Origin: Gerris lacustris
Taxonomy: Eukaryota > Arthropoda > Insecta > Hemiptera > Gerridae
Assembly: GCA_951217055.1 (NCBI GenBank)
Contig: OX578276.1
Location: 10,494,580 to 10,558,579 of the forward strand
Reading direction: 5' to 3'
DNA: 64,000 nucleotides
Positions 29,095 to 39,664 of the stretch are shown here, one piece after another (the stretch's first letter is position 1; every line of letters starts with the position of its first letter). Under the pieces are notes generated by a model. That model made no database searches. It had not been told where the DNA came from and saw only the letters and a program-made list of their open reading frames with translations. The position numbers were made by a program, and so were the translations under genes.

Positions 29095-29350
29095 GCGGCG
29101 GCCGCACGAGCGCGCACGGGCACGCATGCGCACGCCCGCGGACGAGCGCGCACGAACGCGCAGGACCGAGCACGGACCCACACGAGCACGCACGAACACG
29201 CACGCGCATGAACGGGCACGAGCAGGCACGAACGCACCCAAACACGCACGCGCGCGCACGAGCGCGCACGACGAGAACGCGCACGAACCCGGCGAACGCG
29301 CACGCCCGCGCACGAACGAGCACGAGCACGCACGAGCGCGCACGGGCACA
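29095..29350. repeat. GC-rich CACGAACGCG-type minisatellite
   Basis: Degenerate tandem units of about 10-12 bases (GCACGAGCGCGCACG, GCACGAACGCGCACG and similar) in an otherwise AT-rich region. All six frames appear open over part of it because of its composition. The Arg/Ala- and His/Thr-rich ORFs here (29008-29533) are not taken as genes. Confidence 0.85.
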
Positions 29351-29850
29351 CGCCACAAGGCATACTCACGTGGGGGCCCGAAACTGGGCCCCTGGGGCAA
29401 AGTGGGCCACCTTTTTACACTGGGCTTCATCCCTCTCCTTCTCCTGTCGAGAAACTTTTTTTCTCATCTTGATGGGGCTGCATACCCTCAGCCTGTAGTT
29501 GCCGAGTGTTTACGGCTGCATTTTGGAATGTAACATAAATCTGAAATTAAAATGTATCTTTTTCAGAGAGATAAATGATAGGTTAAACTCACCATTAAAA
29601 TTCCTCACCATTTTCGATCATCTTGAATAATATCCCTTGGAAGTAGATACTCATAAAGAAATAATATTGTACAGTTTTTGTTTTGCCTAGAACAAGAATC
29701 AGACTAGATTAAAAGGAGATTTTAATTTCTCCAGGATTCATCAAATTCTAAATGGGTTATGAAATAGCTTACTATTTGATAACTAGAATATTTAGCCACG
29801 TTCAATTTGTGTATTTAAAACATTTTCTTCAAAGACAGTAAGGAAGGCAA
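29351..29850. other. No gene recognised
   Basis: Moderately GC-rich up to about 29530, then AT-rich. No ORF or motif that I can support. Confidence 0.4.
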
Positions 29851-30720
29851 TTATTTTTTGTGAATATTTTTATTCTTCGAATAATGAAATTCCCCACTTG
29901 GAAAGATCCCTATTATTGGATCCTCAATGTACTCAGTAAACTCTGAAATGATGTTATAAGGCTGATTCGTGTTCTTTCCACGGCAGTCTGGTGGGGGAAT
30001 GCTAAAGCCAGTTTTAATTGATTTTTGAAAGAATTCATCAAAATTCACATTGATTAAGTCTAATATATAATTTGTTATCCTCATTGGGTCGATTGGGATA
30101 CAGCAGCAAATTGAAAACGACTTTTCTCTCTGGTTCCACCAAAGATCTCTACAAAGATGTAAGTATTGACCTTGATGGCATCAAGTCGAAAATTGGTACC
30201 CATTTGAGGTGGCTGGACAGGTTCTATTTCCTCTAATACACCTGACAAGTTGGAAATATCAATTATCAAGTCTTTATTCTCTTCCTCATCAGAAGACTCA
30301 TCACATGCCAGCTTATTTGGATCTTTTAGTTCTCGCTGTAATTTGCAATTTGAAGGGGGACCTGCATGAACAAAACTGAGATTTTATTAAATTAGTTTCT
30401 CTACCAAAACAAAACAAATGCCTGTAACGTACAACATTATAAATTTCCTCTAACGGTTGTTAGTTTATGTATTTTTGTGTTTCAGGGACAGGCTTTAGTT
30501 TTGGAGGAATTATTGCTTTGATAGCTTCTACTTAATTTTCTGGAACAAAAAAAAGTTTTACTATGGATTTTTCTTTCATGATGTTGAAAAAACTTAAGGC
30601 ATTTGGTATATCATTACTCACTACCTTGCTATATAGAAATCCGCAGAGCGTTTTGCCCTCCTGTTCCATCAGGAGCTCCTTTTCCGTGGGATGATTCAAA
30701 GAAATTCCTCTTTTTAAATA
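29851..30720 (-). pseudogene. HGKG-signature protein relic, copy 3 (diverged)
   Basis: Near 30710-30640 the minus strand reads FFESSHGKGAPDGTGGQ, the signature seen at 21190-21150. Downstream are DESSDEEENKDLIIDI, then FRLDAIKVNTYIFVEIFGG and FQFAAVSQ (30269-30081), resembling the C-terminal chromo/SH3-like strand region of this family, and an unrelated-looking tail (30084-29851). The upstream domains are missing and frames shift at least twice. It is more diverged than copies 1 and 2, hence an older insertion. Confidence 0.5.
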
Positions 30721-30729
30721 TATCTCTTT

Positions 30730-30978
30730 TTAAATGTTGACTTTTTCGAAATGAATATTTATAAAATTAAATTTTTTATCTTTAAACTCAACATTACTTC
30801 TTCTTTTACTTGAAAAATAATTATCAATCTCACCTTTAACACTCTTAAGAATTTTAAAGTCTTCTGGATAAATTCTTACTGATATATTATCACCCTGTTC
30901 TGAAGGAAGATAGGGCAGCCCAGCAAATAGGCATACCCTCAACTTCTTGTTGTTGCTTAGAACGTAGAGAGTAGACAT
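30730..30978 (-). CDS. Small ORF of unknown function with its own candidate promoter
   Basis: An open frame of 82 codons from ATG at 30978 (an upstream in-frame GTG at 30984 is not a plausible start). It begins MSTLYVLSNNKKLRVCLFAG and ends FINIHFEKVNI. No signal peptide or membrane segment; mixed charged C-terminal half. A TATA box and initiator-like site precede the ATG with a leader of only about 29 bases. I do not recognise the protein. It is downstream and co-oriented with the relic at 31010-31539, so they may be two genes of one mobile element. Confidence 0.4.
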   Translation of the reverse strand: MSTLYVLSNNKKLRVCLFAGLPYLPSEQGDNISVRIYPEDFKILKSVKGEIDNYFSSKRRSNVEFKDKKFNFINIHFEKVNI

Positions 30979-31003
30979 GTTCACACTACGGATTCTAAAA
31001 CTT

Positions 31004-31036
31004 TAATGAACAGCGTTCAGTGAGCCATTTATATAG
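31004..31036 (-). promoter_or_regulatory. Candidate core promoter upstream of the 30730-30978 ORF
   Basis: On the minus strand TATATAAAT occupies 31035-31027 and TTCATT lies at 31009-31004, with the A of TCA 28 bases from the first T. Spacing and motifs fit a TATA plus initiator pair. It overlaps the last codons of the upstream relic. Confidence 0.4.
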
Positions 31037-31539
31037 CGATCTTACACGGCTCAGTGTACACATATGTTTTCGATTATTTTCATATATCAAACAGTGTTGC
31101 CCAACGTATTCTAGATCTTTTAATCTCGGACAATCTAATAAACCCAAGTCAATATTTCGAAACTCAAGAGGAAAATACTTTTTTAAAATATCTTTTTACC
31201 CTTCACTAATACGCGGAATATTTTCTTGAAAGGGTGAGTGAAAATAGTACGTATCATTTCATATTCTACGTCACCATCCCCCCAGTCAATATCATGATAG
31301 TTTAATGTTAACCAGTTATTTGTTCTTATACTTTTTTAAGAACAATTAATATTTTCCGGAGGTTTAAAAAGCCAATGTTGTATCGCGTCTGTTGGTATAT
31401 TTAAAACCACGAGTTCTTTTATTATCTGACTACCTTCATAGTTAACCAAGCTCAAGACATTTAATATCATAGTCATGATATATATTGAAGCCATAGTTAA
31501 GATGGTTTTATTTTTTTTTAACATCATATAACTAGGCAT
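31010..31539 (-). pseudogene. Relic of a KEL...HWLFKPP family protein
   Basis: The minus strand has SQIIKELVVLNIPTDAIQHW then LFKPPENINCS with a stop. After a short shift come LNYHDIDWGDGDVEYEMIRT, a RVLVKGKK stretch, DLGLLDCPRLKDLE, CLIYENNRKHMC and VRSLYKWL. The sequence of blocks (KELxxL, HxLFKPP, HxxxWxxG, VKGxxK, CxxxxNxxxxC, LxxWL) is that of an unnamed small protein family recurrent in insect genomes. A nuclease-like fold has been my impression but is unproven. A full protein would be about 180-200 residues; two or three frame breaks exist here. Confidence 0.45.
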
Positions 31540-31553
31540 CGCGTGGCTCTATC

Positions 31554-32201
31554 ATTGAAGCGAGCGTATAGTAATAAATATGTATTGAATATTGAAAAAA
31601 TAGATTATTGTGAATCATGATGAGTTGATAGATAATGGGTCTGGTAGTAGTGCAGCGGCTAGTAGTAAGGGAACCACCCCGCATTCTTACTATTCCACTA
31701 ACCACACATCTCTATTTCAATATTTATAATTTGTATCTCTTTGCTACAAACAAACTACTGCATGTATCAAATTGAAATTTTGCATGCCTGTTTCAATTGT
31801 GCATCAGATGGTGTCTATGAAGTTTTATTAAAATCGTTACGTTAGAACGTATGATATCGGTAAAAAGGTTGTTTTCTCTATTTTAAACGTTTAGGCCCGC
31901 TTTAATAGTTTTAGCGATCTTTATTAATTCATAGCGGTGTCGCTGTTGCTTTTAGTTAAAAATGTTATTTGAAAAAAATGTTCGTCTCATCGAATAGATG
32001 ATGATAGAATCTTTTCCCGTCCTGAAATTACAATTTAATTTTTGAACCTCTCGTTTACGCGAGCGTTGCGCGCGAACTCTTGGACGGATCACGCTGTCCA
32101 ACGAACTTAGCCTGAGTATTAGTAAGAGGATCATGTATACCAAATTTCAACTAAATCGGTCAACTTTTACTCAAGTTATCGTCACACGCGTGAACGTTAC
32201 T

Positions 32202-32265
<64 letters not shown>

Positions 32266-32313
32266 CGGAGCATATTTTGTTGAATGTAGGAAGCTCGCTA
32301 CGCTCGCTTCAAT
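31554..32313. mobile_element. Inverted-repeat element with GACA microsatellite
   Basis: ATTGAAGCGAGCGTA at 31554-31568 is inverted at 32299-32313. The interior carries 'taccaaatttcaactaaatcgg', the type of text common before CAGA/GACA microsatellites in insect non-autonomous transposons, then the microsatellite. No transposase. No target duplication resolved. Confidence 0.5.
32202..32263. repeat. (GACA)n microsatellite, about 15 units
   Basis: A pure tetranucleotide tract. The apparent TDRQ-repeat ORF over it is an artefact of the repeat. Confidence 0.95.
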
Positions 32314-32940
32314 TAAACTATTGACAACATAATTAGATACATAGATAGTTATTTTACTTATATTACTTTTTTGAAATCATAAATTATAACAGTTGGCCAT
32401 AAAAATGATTTTAACGAAGAGGCCTATAAAAAATGGCATCTTACACCCCCCCCCCCCCCTCCCTTGGGTTAAGACGCCACTGCTTTGCGGGGTAAGACGC
32501 CAATGCTAATAATAACATTAAACTCCCTTTCTTTGAACGTTATTGTTTATTAAAAATATAATACAATTGTAAAGAGATCTAAATTGTAATTGTAAAAAAG
32601 ATGGAAAAAATAAATTCACATTAAAATTGTTAATAAAAAAAATGAAAATATTCGACATGACTTAGTTACAAAAATAGTATTATCAACTAGGGCATTTACC
32701 CGGTATTGTTTTATTAAGAATGCCTATAGTACATTTGTAAAGAGATCTATTTAAAAAAAAAAAAAAAAAATAAGACAGTAAAAATTGGGTGTATGATCAC
32801 TATAACATGTTGTTAAACAAAATTAAAAAGAAAAAAATATTTAAATTAAAAAAAACAAACAGAAAGATAGAAAAAATAAATCACAATAAAATTATTAACT
32901 AATAAAAAAAGTATTCGACAAGACTTAGTATAACTAGCTG
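32314..32940. other. No gene; C-run and GGGGTAAGACGCCA motifs
   Basis: A C-run at 32446-32460 is followed by GGTTAAGACGCCACTG and GGGGTAAGACGCCAATG (32465-32510). Similar motifs in both orientations occur at 38173, 38225 and 42475 and may be ends of pogo-like elements. The rest is AT-rich. Confidence 0.4.
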
Positions 32941-32954
32941 GTCACGTGACCACT

Positions 32955-33070
32955 TAGTTGTATAGGACCGTACTTGTATAGGTCTGGTACTTGTATAATC
33001 CAGGTACTTGTATAGGTCTGGTTCTTGTATATTCCAGGTACTTTTTTAGGAGCTGGTACTTGTATACTCA
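32955..33070. repeat. GGTACTTGTATA minisatellite
   Basis: About six degenerate units of 18-20 bp alternating 'ggtctggtacttgtata' and '(a/t)atccaggtacttgtata'. Confidence 0.8.
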
Positions 33071-33716
33071 TATTAAAGGTAAGCTCCCATAGAGAACTAA
33101 CTGTACATGTAAATACATTAAACATTTTCTTAAAAAATTATGCATAAGTAACCTTACTACATGAATTAACCTTAGGATATATTTGCAGTTGATTGTATCG
33201 GTACTTTGGTCGAATGGAGTTTAAGAAACCTCTGAAACAAATAGAGTTCCCGTTAAAAAAATTGTTGCTATATGTCTGACATTTCAGCAGACGCCGTACC
33301 AGTTTGGGTGACCCTATCTGGTATCGCCGTATACGTCACTAATGCACGCAAGCCCCTCCACCACGTCAAGGTTGCAACATCGAAGGGGAAAATTTTTGTT
33401 ATGTATCATTATAAATGATACACACCGGATGGAGACCCTCTGGATCACCGTCACTGTGCGAAATAAAATATCAACTCAAATCTAAAACTATAAAAGTAAG
33501 GTATCCTAATACCTTGAAGCACAATAATGTGCCTTCTAAATAGAGAAAGAAATATAAATTGGATAAACTATAATGTATAACTAAGTAGAGAAAGAAATAT
33601 AAATTGGATAAACTATAATGTATAACTAAGTAGTTAGTTAATTGCATGATAAATTTATAAATTGCTATTATATCGTAAGTTATTTATTTGTTAATTTTGA
33701 TAAAAAATAATTGCTA
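33071..33716. other. No gene; short hairpin and a 48-bp duplication
   Basis: GTATCATT(ATA)AATGATAC forms an 8-bp-stem hairpin at 33404-33422. The segment starting 'agagaaagaaatataaattgg' (about 33541) is immediately repeated at about 33590. The 3' end of the Helitron should lie here, but no CTRR end with hairpin is convincing. Confidence 0.45.
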
Positions 33717-36405
33717 TCACTGGCCTAAAATCTCCCTCCATACAACGTTGGGAGTAAAGACCCGAGGATCGCCATCCACTAATTTTCCTTGCCTGTCCGT
33801 GTCATTAATTTGTATGTGAATGTTACCGAAAGATCGTACTCTGGACAAAGCCACGTACAGCTGACCGTGTGAAAACACCGGTTCAGGTAAGTACAGACCG
33901 ACTTTTCTTAAAGTCTGGCCTTGTGACTTATTAATGGTCATGGCATAGCTAACCTTAAGGGGAAACTGTCGCCGTTTAAGGGCAAACGGTAGAACGGGGT
34001 TTAACTCGTTTAATTTGAACCTGCAAAGAAAAACAACTTCCCCGATTGCAGCGCCCGTAAGGACCTCTGCCTCAACGTGGTTGGGGTGTAAACTGTTAAT
34101 TTTGAGCCGGGTGCCATTTACTAAGCCCCGCGTGACATTTAAGTTTCTCAATAACATAACCACGCAACCAACCTTAAGTTTAAGCCGATAGGGAGGAAAG
34201 CCAGAAGGGTTTAGAGTATTTAAAAACTCTACAGGTACGTTTAGAGGATCGTCCTCCCCATCGGGGTGCACCGAGTCACAACTATCGACAGCATAGTAAA
34301 CGCATTCTTCGGTTCGCAATTTGCTAAGAACCTCCTCGTTAATTTGCGCTGTGTCGATGTTTTTGGGGGCAGAGGATAGCAGATTGGACGTATTCGAGAG
34401 CCCTTTCTGACGTTAAGACATTGCCGTCAATGGCCGTAACCACATCTTCGGTTACAGTGTGCGGCGGGACCTCTATTAGCTGGTCGCCGGCAGCAGTAAC
34501 GACATCAGATCGAAGCGTGCCGTCACCGACTCCTATCAGAAATTGTGAGTACTCAACCTCTTCCGGCTCCACCCACATATTCGTTTCCAGACGAATATAA
34601 CGTAGGAATCGGAAAGGTATGGAGGACTTAATAGTGGAGGAGGTAATGGTTGCCCTATCTGCCCGTGGTAACACCGGGAGCGTTTGACGGAAATCTCCAC
34701 CGAATAGAATGGTTTTTCCTCCGAATGGACGTCGACTCTGCGTCAAATCTTTCATTACCGTGTCGATTATCTTCATGTGAAACTTGTTAAGCATTGTTAC
34801 CTCGTCGATAATGATGACCTTCGCCCTCAATAGATTACGGGCCTTCTCACTTTGCGGGGTCAGGTTGGAAGTGGCGCCTTCGTTTACTTGTAGGGGGAAC
34901 CCAAAGGCGTAATTTGATGGATTACATGCGAACGGTCATGTAGTTTAAACTTGCGCAGTCTCCAAACGGCTTCGACCGCGCTCACATAACGCGCGTCTAA
35001 ATACGTCCTGACCTCATCCCAATTTAACTCTTCTTCGTTCAAAACGTTTCCGTCTCTCTGGACGACGGCAACTCGGGCCGCATCGACCCCCTTGTAAAAT
35101 ATACTTATAGATATATTTAACCGCTTGATGCCAGAACACGTTTCAACGTTAATGTGGCTGCCGTATTTAAGTGTCAAATACTTGTTTTAAGGTACGACCC
35201 ACCGATTGTCCAAGAAAACGCCGTTCCAGACAACTTACCTGCCGTCATCTCTCCGACGATAAAGAGGGTAACCGTTGGCATCCATGTTAGTGTGGTCCGA
35301 AAACTCTTTGGGGGAGTGTTTGCTGCAAACACCGTCGACCATGCAAGGGGAATTAGGAAAATTCGGCCCACAGGGGCCATGTATCATAGTCTTTGTAACA
35401 ATTGAATGAAGTCTTGGGTACGGGTGTCACGGTTGGGAATCTCCGCGCAGACTATTTCTTCCACTTTGTCTGGTGTCGTAGGTTTGTAGGGCTCTTCTAA
35501 TATGAATAGGCAATGGGCGTGGGGAAGGTCCCTCTTTTTAAATTCTATGGTATAGACGTATGCTTTTACACCACCGAAGACTTTGTTTTTTACGACATCT
35601 TCTAAAAAGGCTTGTAGCTTGACGTTAAAAACGCGGGCAATTAAGTCGGGACGATTGGAAATCTTTTCACCTCGCAGTAGCTTCACAATCTCCGGCCAAT
35701 CTGGATTGGTAGTGAATGTGATGAATAGGTCTGGACGGCCTTGGTCCCTAACTAAGGCCATAGCATACTGGTACAGTTGTTGCATGTATCTGGCGCTGCC
35801 TTTTTATAAGAACTCGGTAATATCACCATCCTACCGACCCGAAGACCCTCTCGGTTAGCAAGGTTATTAATGTGATCCCTCAGCCCCACCCAAAGTTCCA
35901 CTCTCAATTGTCCCTGGTTAGTACGTATCCACGTGAGGCGTTCCCCTTCGACTCGGACCCAGCAGTCTACAATGAACTGTTGGAAAAGTTTGCCAGCGTG
36001 ATGAAGCCTATTGTCACCGTTCCTAATTGCAAGTAAGAACTCGTAAAATTGCATCATCGAGATGCGTCCATGCCTACCACCTGCTACTTTGTACGGCCTA
36101 TTAATGTGCCAACCTTGTTCGCCGTAGGGAAATAATAGGGGGTAACTCATAGGGCAAGGGAGCTGTTGTATGCCCTTATATATCTCATAAAGTGGGCCGA
36201 ACGATCGTGATCACGGGTATCGTACAACCTACGCAGGAGAGGGGGCAAAGGGTTTAAAGGAGGCAAACGAAAACGGCCACCGTTGCAACACAATTGAAAG
36301 CCTCGTCCAATATTCGGCGTAAATCTAATGGCAGCTCGCCTCTAAAATAAAGAGCACCACAGTTATCGCACTCCCAAGTAAATGGGCCACAGTCGTGTGG
36401 GATGA
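33717..36405 (-). pseudogene. Helitron Rep/PIF1-type helicase gene, frameshifted and internally deleted
   Basis: Minus order: zinc-binding start WECDNCGALYFRGELP; RFRLPPLNPLPPLLRRLYD; MSYPLLFPYGEQGWH; QQFIVDCWVRVEGERL; QYAMALVRDQGRPDLFITFT with TNPDWPEI; HUH motif KRDLPHAHCLFIL; a tyrosine motif near 35100-35130; then PIF1 helicase motifs IIIDEVTML, FGGDFRQTLPV, SYAMTINKSQGQTL and LYVALSRVRS to the stop at 33717. This is the rolling-circle Rep plus helicase of Helitrons. At least six frame breaks are seen (near 36280, 36150, 35790, 35110-35130, 34880, 34345). The Walker A segment (GxxGTGKT) is deleted between 34890 and 34840. Not functional. Confidence 0.85.
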
Positions 36406-36825
36406 CTCGCGCTCGTCGTCAATTGGATGCCTAGCCCTAGGAACCTGGCCAGCAGGAACAACTATTACCTCCGGCTGAACTTCAACAGGCGGATCCTCTA
36501 CAACTTCCACTGGAGGTTGTATAACCTGCTCGCCCGCAAAGTACGGCTCATCGATGAGACCTGGAACCTTGTCAGCAGGACCTACTATTACCTCCGGCTG
36601 AATTTCACCAGGCACATCCTCTACAACACCCACTGGAGGTTGTTGAACCTGCTCTCCTGCAAAGTACGGTTCATCGATGAGACCTGGAAAATCGAAAACA
36701 TTCCAGAACTCCTCTTGACTCCCTAAGAAATCTCTGATGTTCCAGACATCGTCTCCTACTGGATCTTCCAATACACTTTCTATTAGTACGGGATCTACTT
36801 GCTCCGCTGGAAGGTTTTGGGACAT
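36325..36825 (-). CDS. Repeat-containing acidic ORF upstream of the Helitron
   Basis: 166 codons on the minus strand. Two tandem ~42-residue repeats (each starting GLIDEPYFAGEQV, then QPPVxVVEDxP and PEVIVxPA) follow an acidic N-terminus (LIESVLEDPVGDDVWNIRDF). Its end overlaps the Helitron's zinc-binding start in another frame, so a frame break probably separates them. It could be a Helitron N-terminal extension or part of the Pro/Ser-rich gene at 36795-38048. No known domain. Confidence 0.4.
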   Translation of the reverse strand: MSQNLPAEQVDPVLIESVLEDPVGDDVWNIRDFLGSQEEFWNVFDFPGLIDEPYFAGEQVQQPPVGVVEDVPGEIQPEVIVGPADKVPGLIDEPYFAGEQVIQPPVEVVEDPPVEVQPEVIVVPAGQVPRARHPIDDERESSHTTVAHLLGSAITVVLFILEASCH

Positions 36826-38048
36826 GATCTCGACATTACTGGGACCCGGCTGGACGTGCCTGCATGTGGTACGTTTGGACTCGTATCTGTGGCCAGACCA
36901 CTCGGGCCAGGAAGTTCAAAAGGCACTGCTTGTTGAGGATCTGTTGTCAGACCACTCGAACCTGGCAGGATGACGGGATCTGAATTTGTTGCGGTAGAAC
37001 TCGGGCCAGTAGTGCTACTACTTGGGTCGGGAACTGAAATTGAAACTGATTGTTGACGGGTCCGACTTGGTTCGATTGTCAAACCACTCGGACCGGGCAG
37101 GGCAACTGGATCTAAATTTGGTACAATATGACTTTGGTCTATGGCCAGACCACTTAGGTTAGGAACTGAAATTGGATCTGCCTCTTGAGGGGTCCTACTT
37201 GGATCAAATGTCGGCCCACTTAGGTGGGGCATGGCAACCGGATCTGATGTAGGTTGCTTTGGCCTTGACATGGAAGAATTGTGTGGTTGGGGTGGGGTGG
37301 CAACATTAGAATCATCGGCAGACTTAGTCCCTGACCTAGTTTTGTACCGCGTTTGTAAATGGGGGGTCACGATCGACTAATCTTTTTTTTCCTTTTTTTT
37401 TAATTAGTTCTTCGGCAGGCTGAGATAAAGGCACAGCCTCCCCACCACTGATCTTACTTGGACAAATTGACAAAGCACTCGGGCCCGGCACGGCAACCTG
37501 ATCTACATTTTGCACGGTACGACTCGGGTCTGTGGCTACACTACTCGGGTCGGGAACTGAAATTGAAACTGATTGTTGAGGGGTCCGACTTGGTTCGATT
37601 GTCAAACCACTCGGACCGGGCAGGGCAACTGGATCTAAATTTGGTACAATATGACTTTGGTCTGAGGCCAGATCACTTGGGTTAGGAACTGAAATTGGAT
37701 CTGCCTCTTGAGGGGTCCGACTTAAATCAGTTGTCAGACCACTCGGGCAAGGCAGTGAAAGTGCAATTTTACGATTAGACAGGGGAGAAGGGGGGAAACC
37801 AGAGGCTTCTAATATTTTTATGTAACTCAACAAATTAACCTCATAATTACCCAAACAAGATGAAGGCCCAGGGGTCCCTTTCATTGAATTTCCACTGAGA
37901 AATCTTCTCTTTAATGATCTATAGGGTATAGAAAACTCCTTTGAGGCTTGGTAGAAGCTTGCTCCATCTTTAACTTGCTGTAGTGCCGCAGTCAAGTCTT
38001 CTTGACTTCAAGATTGTCTTGATGTCTTTTTAACGCAAGCTCGAGGCA
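36795..38048 (-). pseudogene. Psq-type HTH followed by Pro/Ser-rich tandem repeats
   Basis: From an ATG at 38048 the minus strand reads MPRACVKKTSRQS then TGA (relatives have Trp here), and continues LTAALQQVKDGASFYQASKE, IPYRSLKRRFLSG: a Psq/pogo N-terminal helix-turn-helix. After YEVNLLSYIKILEASGFPP, about 20-24-residue repeats follow (PVALPGPSGLTIEPSRTPQQ and variants). A larger block of about 460 bp is duplicated: about 37500-37740 corresponds to 37030-37250. The end of one frame (RDPPFTNAVQN) breaks into the next near 37370. The DDE catalytic domain expected after the HTH is absent. Frames broken; function unknown. Confidence 0.5.
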
Positions 38049-38521
38049 TTTCTGAAACGACCAAAAGAGTAAATTTTATTTACTGCACAAAAATAATAAA
38101 TAATTTTTAATATTTACTAATTAATAAAACGTAATTGTAGTAATTTTGGATCTATTAAAACATTAGGTGGACGTGGGGTAAGGCGCCACACTGGCATCTT
38201 AGCCCACAGATATGTGGCATCTTGCCCCACCTCTTAAAGGTTAGCTATGTTTATAAAAAAAGCCACCTGCCTTAATCTAGGAATCAATTCCGAGGCAGCA
38301 TGCTTTGTAGAATAACATATTTTACTTATCACAAACATCTAAAGTTTTATAAGGCTTTAAACATTTTTTTTTATTTAAATATAATTTGTTTATAAAACAC
38401 ATCAAAGTACCAAAGTTTTTTCTTACCTTTTTAAAATGCAGAAAACCTTTAATGGAGAAGCAGGGAGTGTTTTGACATTACTGAAGCCTTTAATGATAGC
38501 ACACCCGATATCTAGTGAGTA
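38049..38521. other. No gene; GGGGTAAGGCGCCAC and complement
   Basis: GTGGGGTAAGGCGCCAC (38171) and GTGGCATCTTGCCCCACC (38216) are near-complementary, as in pogo-like termini. The rest is AT-rich up to the left TA duplication of the pogo element. Confidence 0.4.
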
Positions 38522-39069
38522 GGGTAGGTTGTTGTACCTTGGAACACTTTTTCCATTTTATTTTTTTTCTGCTAGTGTATAATAGTTTTTAACGTATTAT
38601 AGTGGTGTAACTTACCTTTGAGTAAACCTCTATCAGTCCATATTTTTGTTTTTGAATAAAACAGCATAACAAAAATGCTAAAAATTATTTTAAAAAATAA
38701 AAAAAAGTGTTCCAAGGTACAAATGTTCGTGTACCTTGGAACACACCCGTACAAGAGGGTGTGTTGGAACGCGTCCTTTTACCTTGAAAAAACAAATGTA
38801 TACTGAGGCAGTAGAACTCAAAATAGTTTAAAAGTTAAATAAAATATATTGTTCATTTTATAAGTAATATAGTAACATATTATAATAAAGTGATATAGTA
38901 AAAAGTAAGTTATTAAAATTTTTTGTAGTTATAACATCTTAAGTAAAAAAATTAGCAATATTAAGTGTGACAAATTAGAAAATAAGATATAATACAAAAC
39001 ACATCTAACTAAAAACTAATAAGTGAAGGTAACAATATTAGGGTAATTATTGTGAAAGTAACAAAATAA

Positions 39070-39664
39070 CATATAGCATATTAATTTCTGCAATGGTCAC
39101 AGATGTATGTCTTCCAGCCACTTTTTTCAGAGCCAGCGCACAATTCGTGAGACCAGCATTTGCAAGCTAGGCATCTAATCCACTGTTCTCCCAACAAATC
39201 ATTTCTGTAGGCATCGCAACAAAATTTACACTCCTCGTCTTTACTATCAGAATCATCAGTTTCTACAAGAGGGACGGCTCCATCAACTTCTTCGTCAGAC
39301 GATTGGTCTTGGACAGGCCTCTTGTTTTTTTTATGTTCATGGCTTTTCTTGGGTTTTCTTTGGTCTCTCTTTTAGGCAATTTTTTCATTAATAAACTGTC
39401 GCCAAGGTCAAGTTTTTGTGTAACACTTTTTTCCTTTTCTTTTATTTTATCATTTTTATTCATTTTGTTTTTCTTTTGCTAGCTTAATTTGTAACTTCTC
39501 TGGAGTATCAGTTGCAATCATCGTTTTCCCTGGCTGTCTCCCTTTGTTTGTGTTTATTCTTGGCTGGGCTTTCGGAAATGGTTGCACATCCATTGGGTGA
39601 AAGAACTGTTGGATCTACTACTGAAGAGGAACTTGGAATATGTGAAGCATCGTTGGAAATGTTG
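39070..39664 (-). pseudogene. C-terminal tail and zinc finger of the pogo transposase, frameshifted
   Basis: After a frame change near 39690 the minus strand reads NDASHIPSSSSVVDPTV, a basic tract (KEKEKSVTQKLDLGD, RETKENPRKAMNIKK), an acidic stretch and a Cys/His finger: CKFCCDAYRNDLLGEQW, CLACKCWSHELCAGSEKSGW, YICDHC. Such a PHD-like finger ends many insect pogo/jerky transposases. There are two or three stops or shifts between 39690 and 39260. Confidence 0.6.

Noticed and set aside
29008..29533. Several overlapping Arg/Ala/Cys-rich and His/Thr-rich ORFs on both strands
   Set aside because: Products of a GC-rich minisatellite with few stops; composition is extreme and frames overlap completely.
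32133..32324. TDRQ-repeat ORF
   Set aside because: Encoded by a pure (GACA)n microsatellite.
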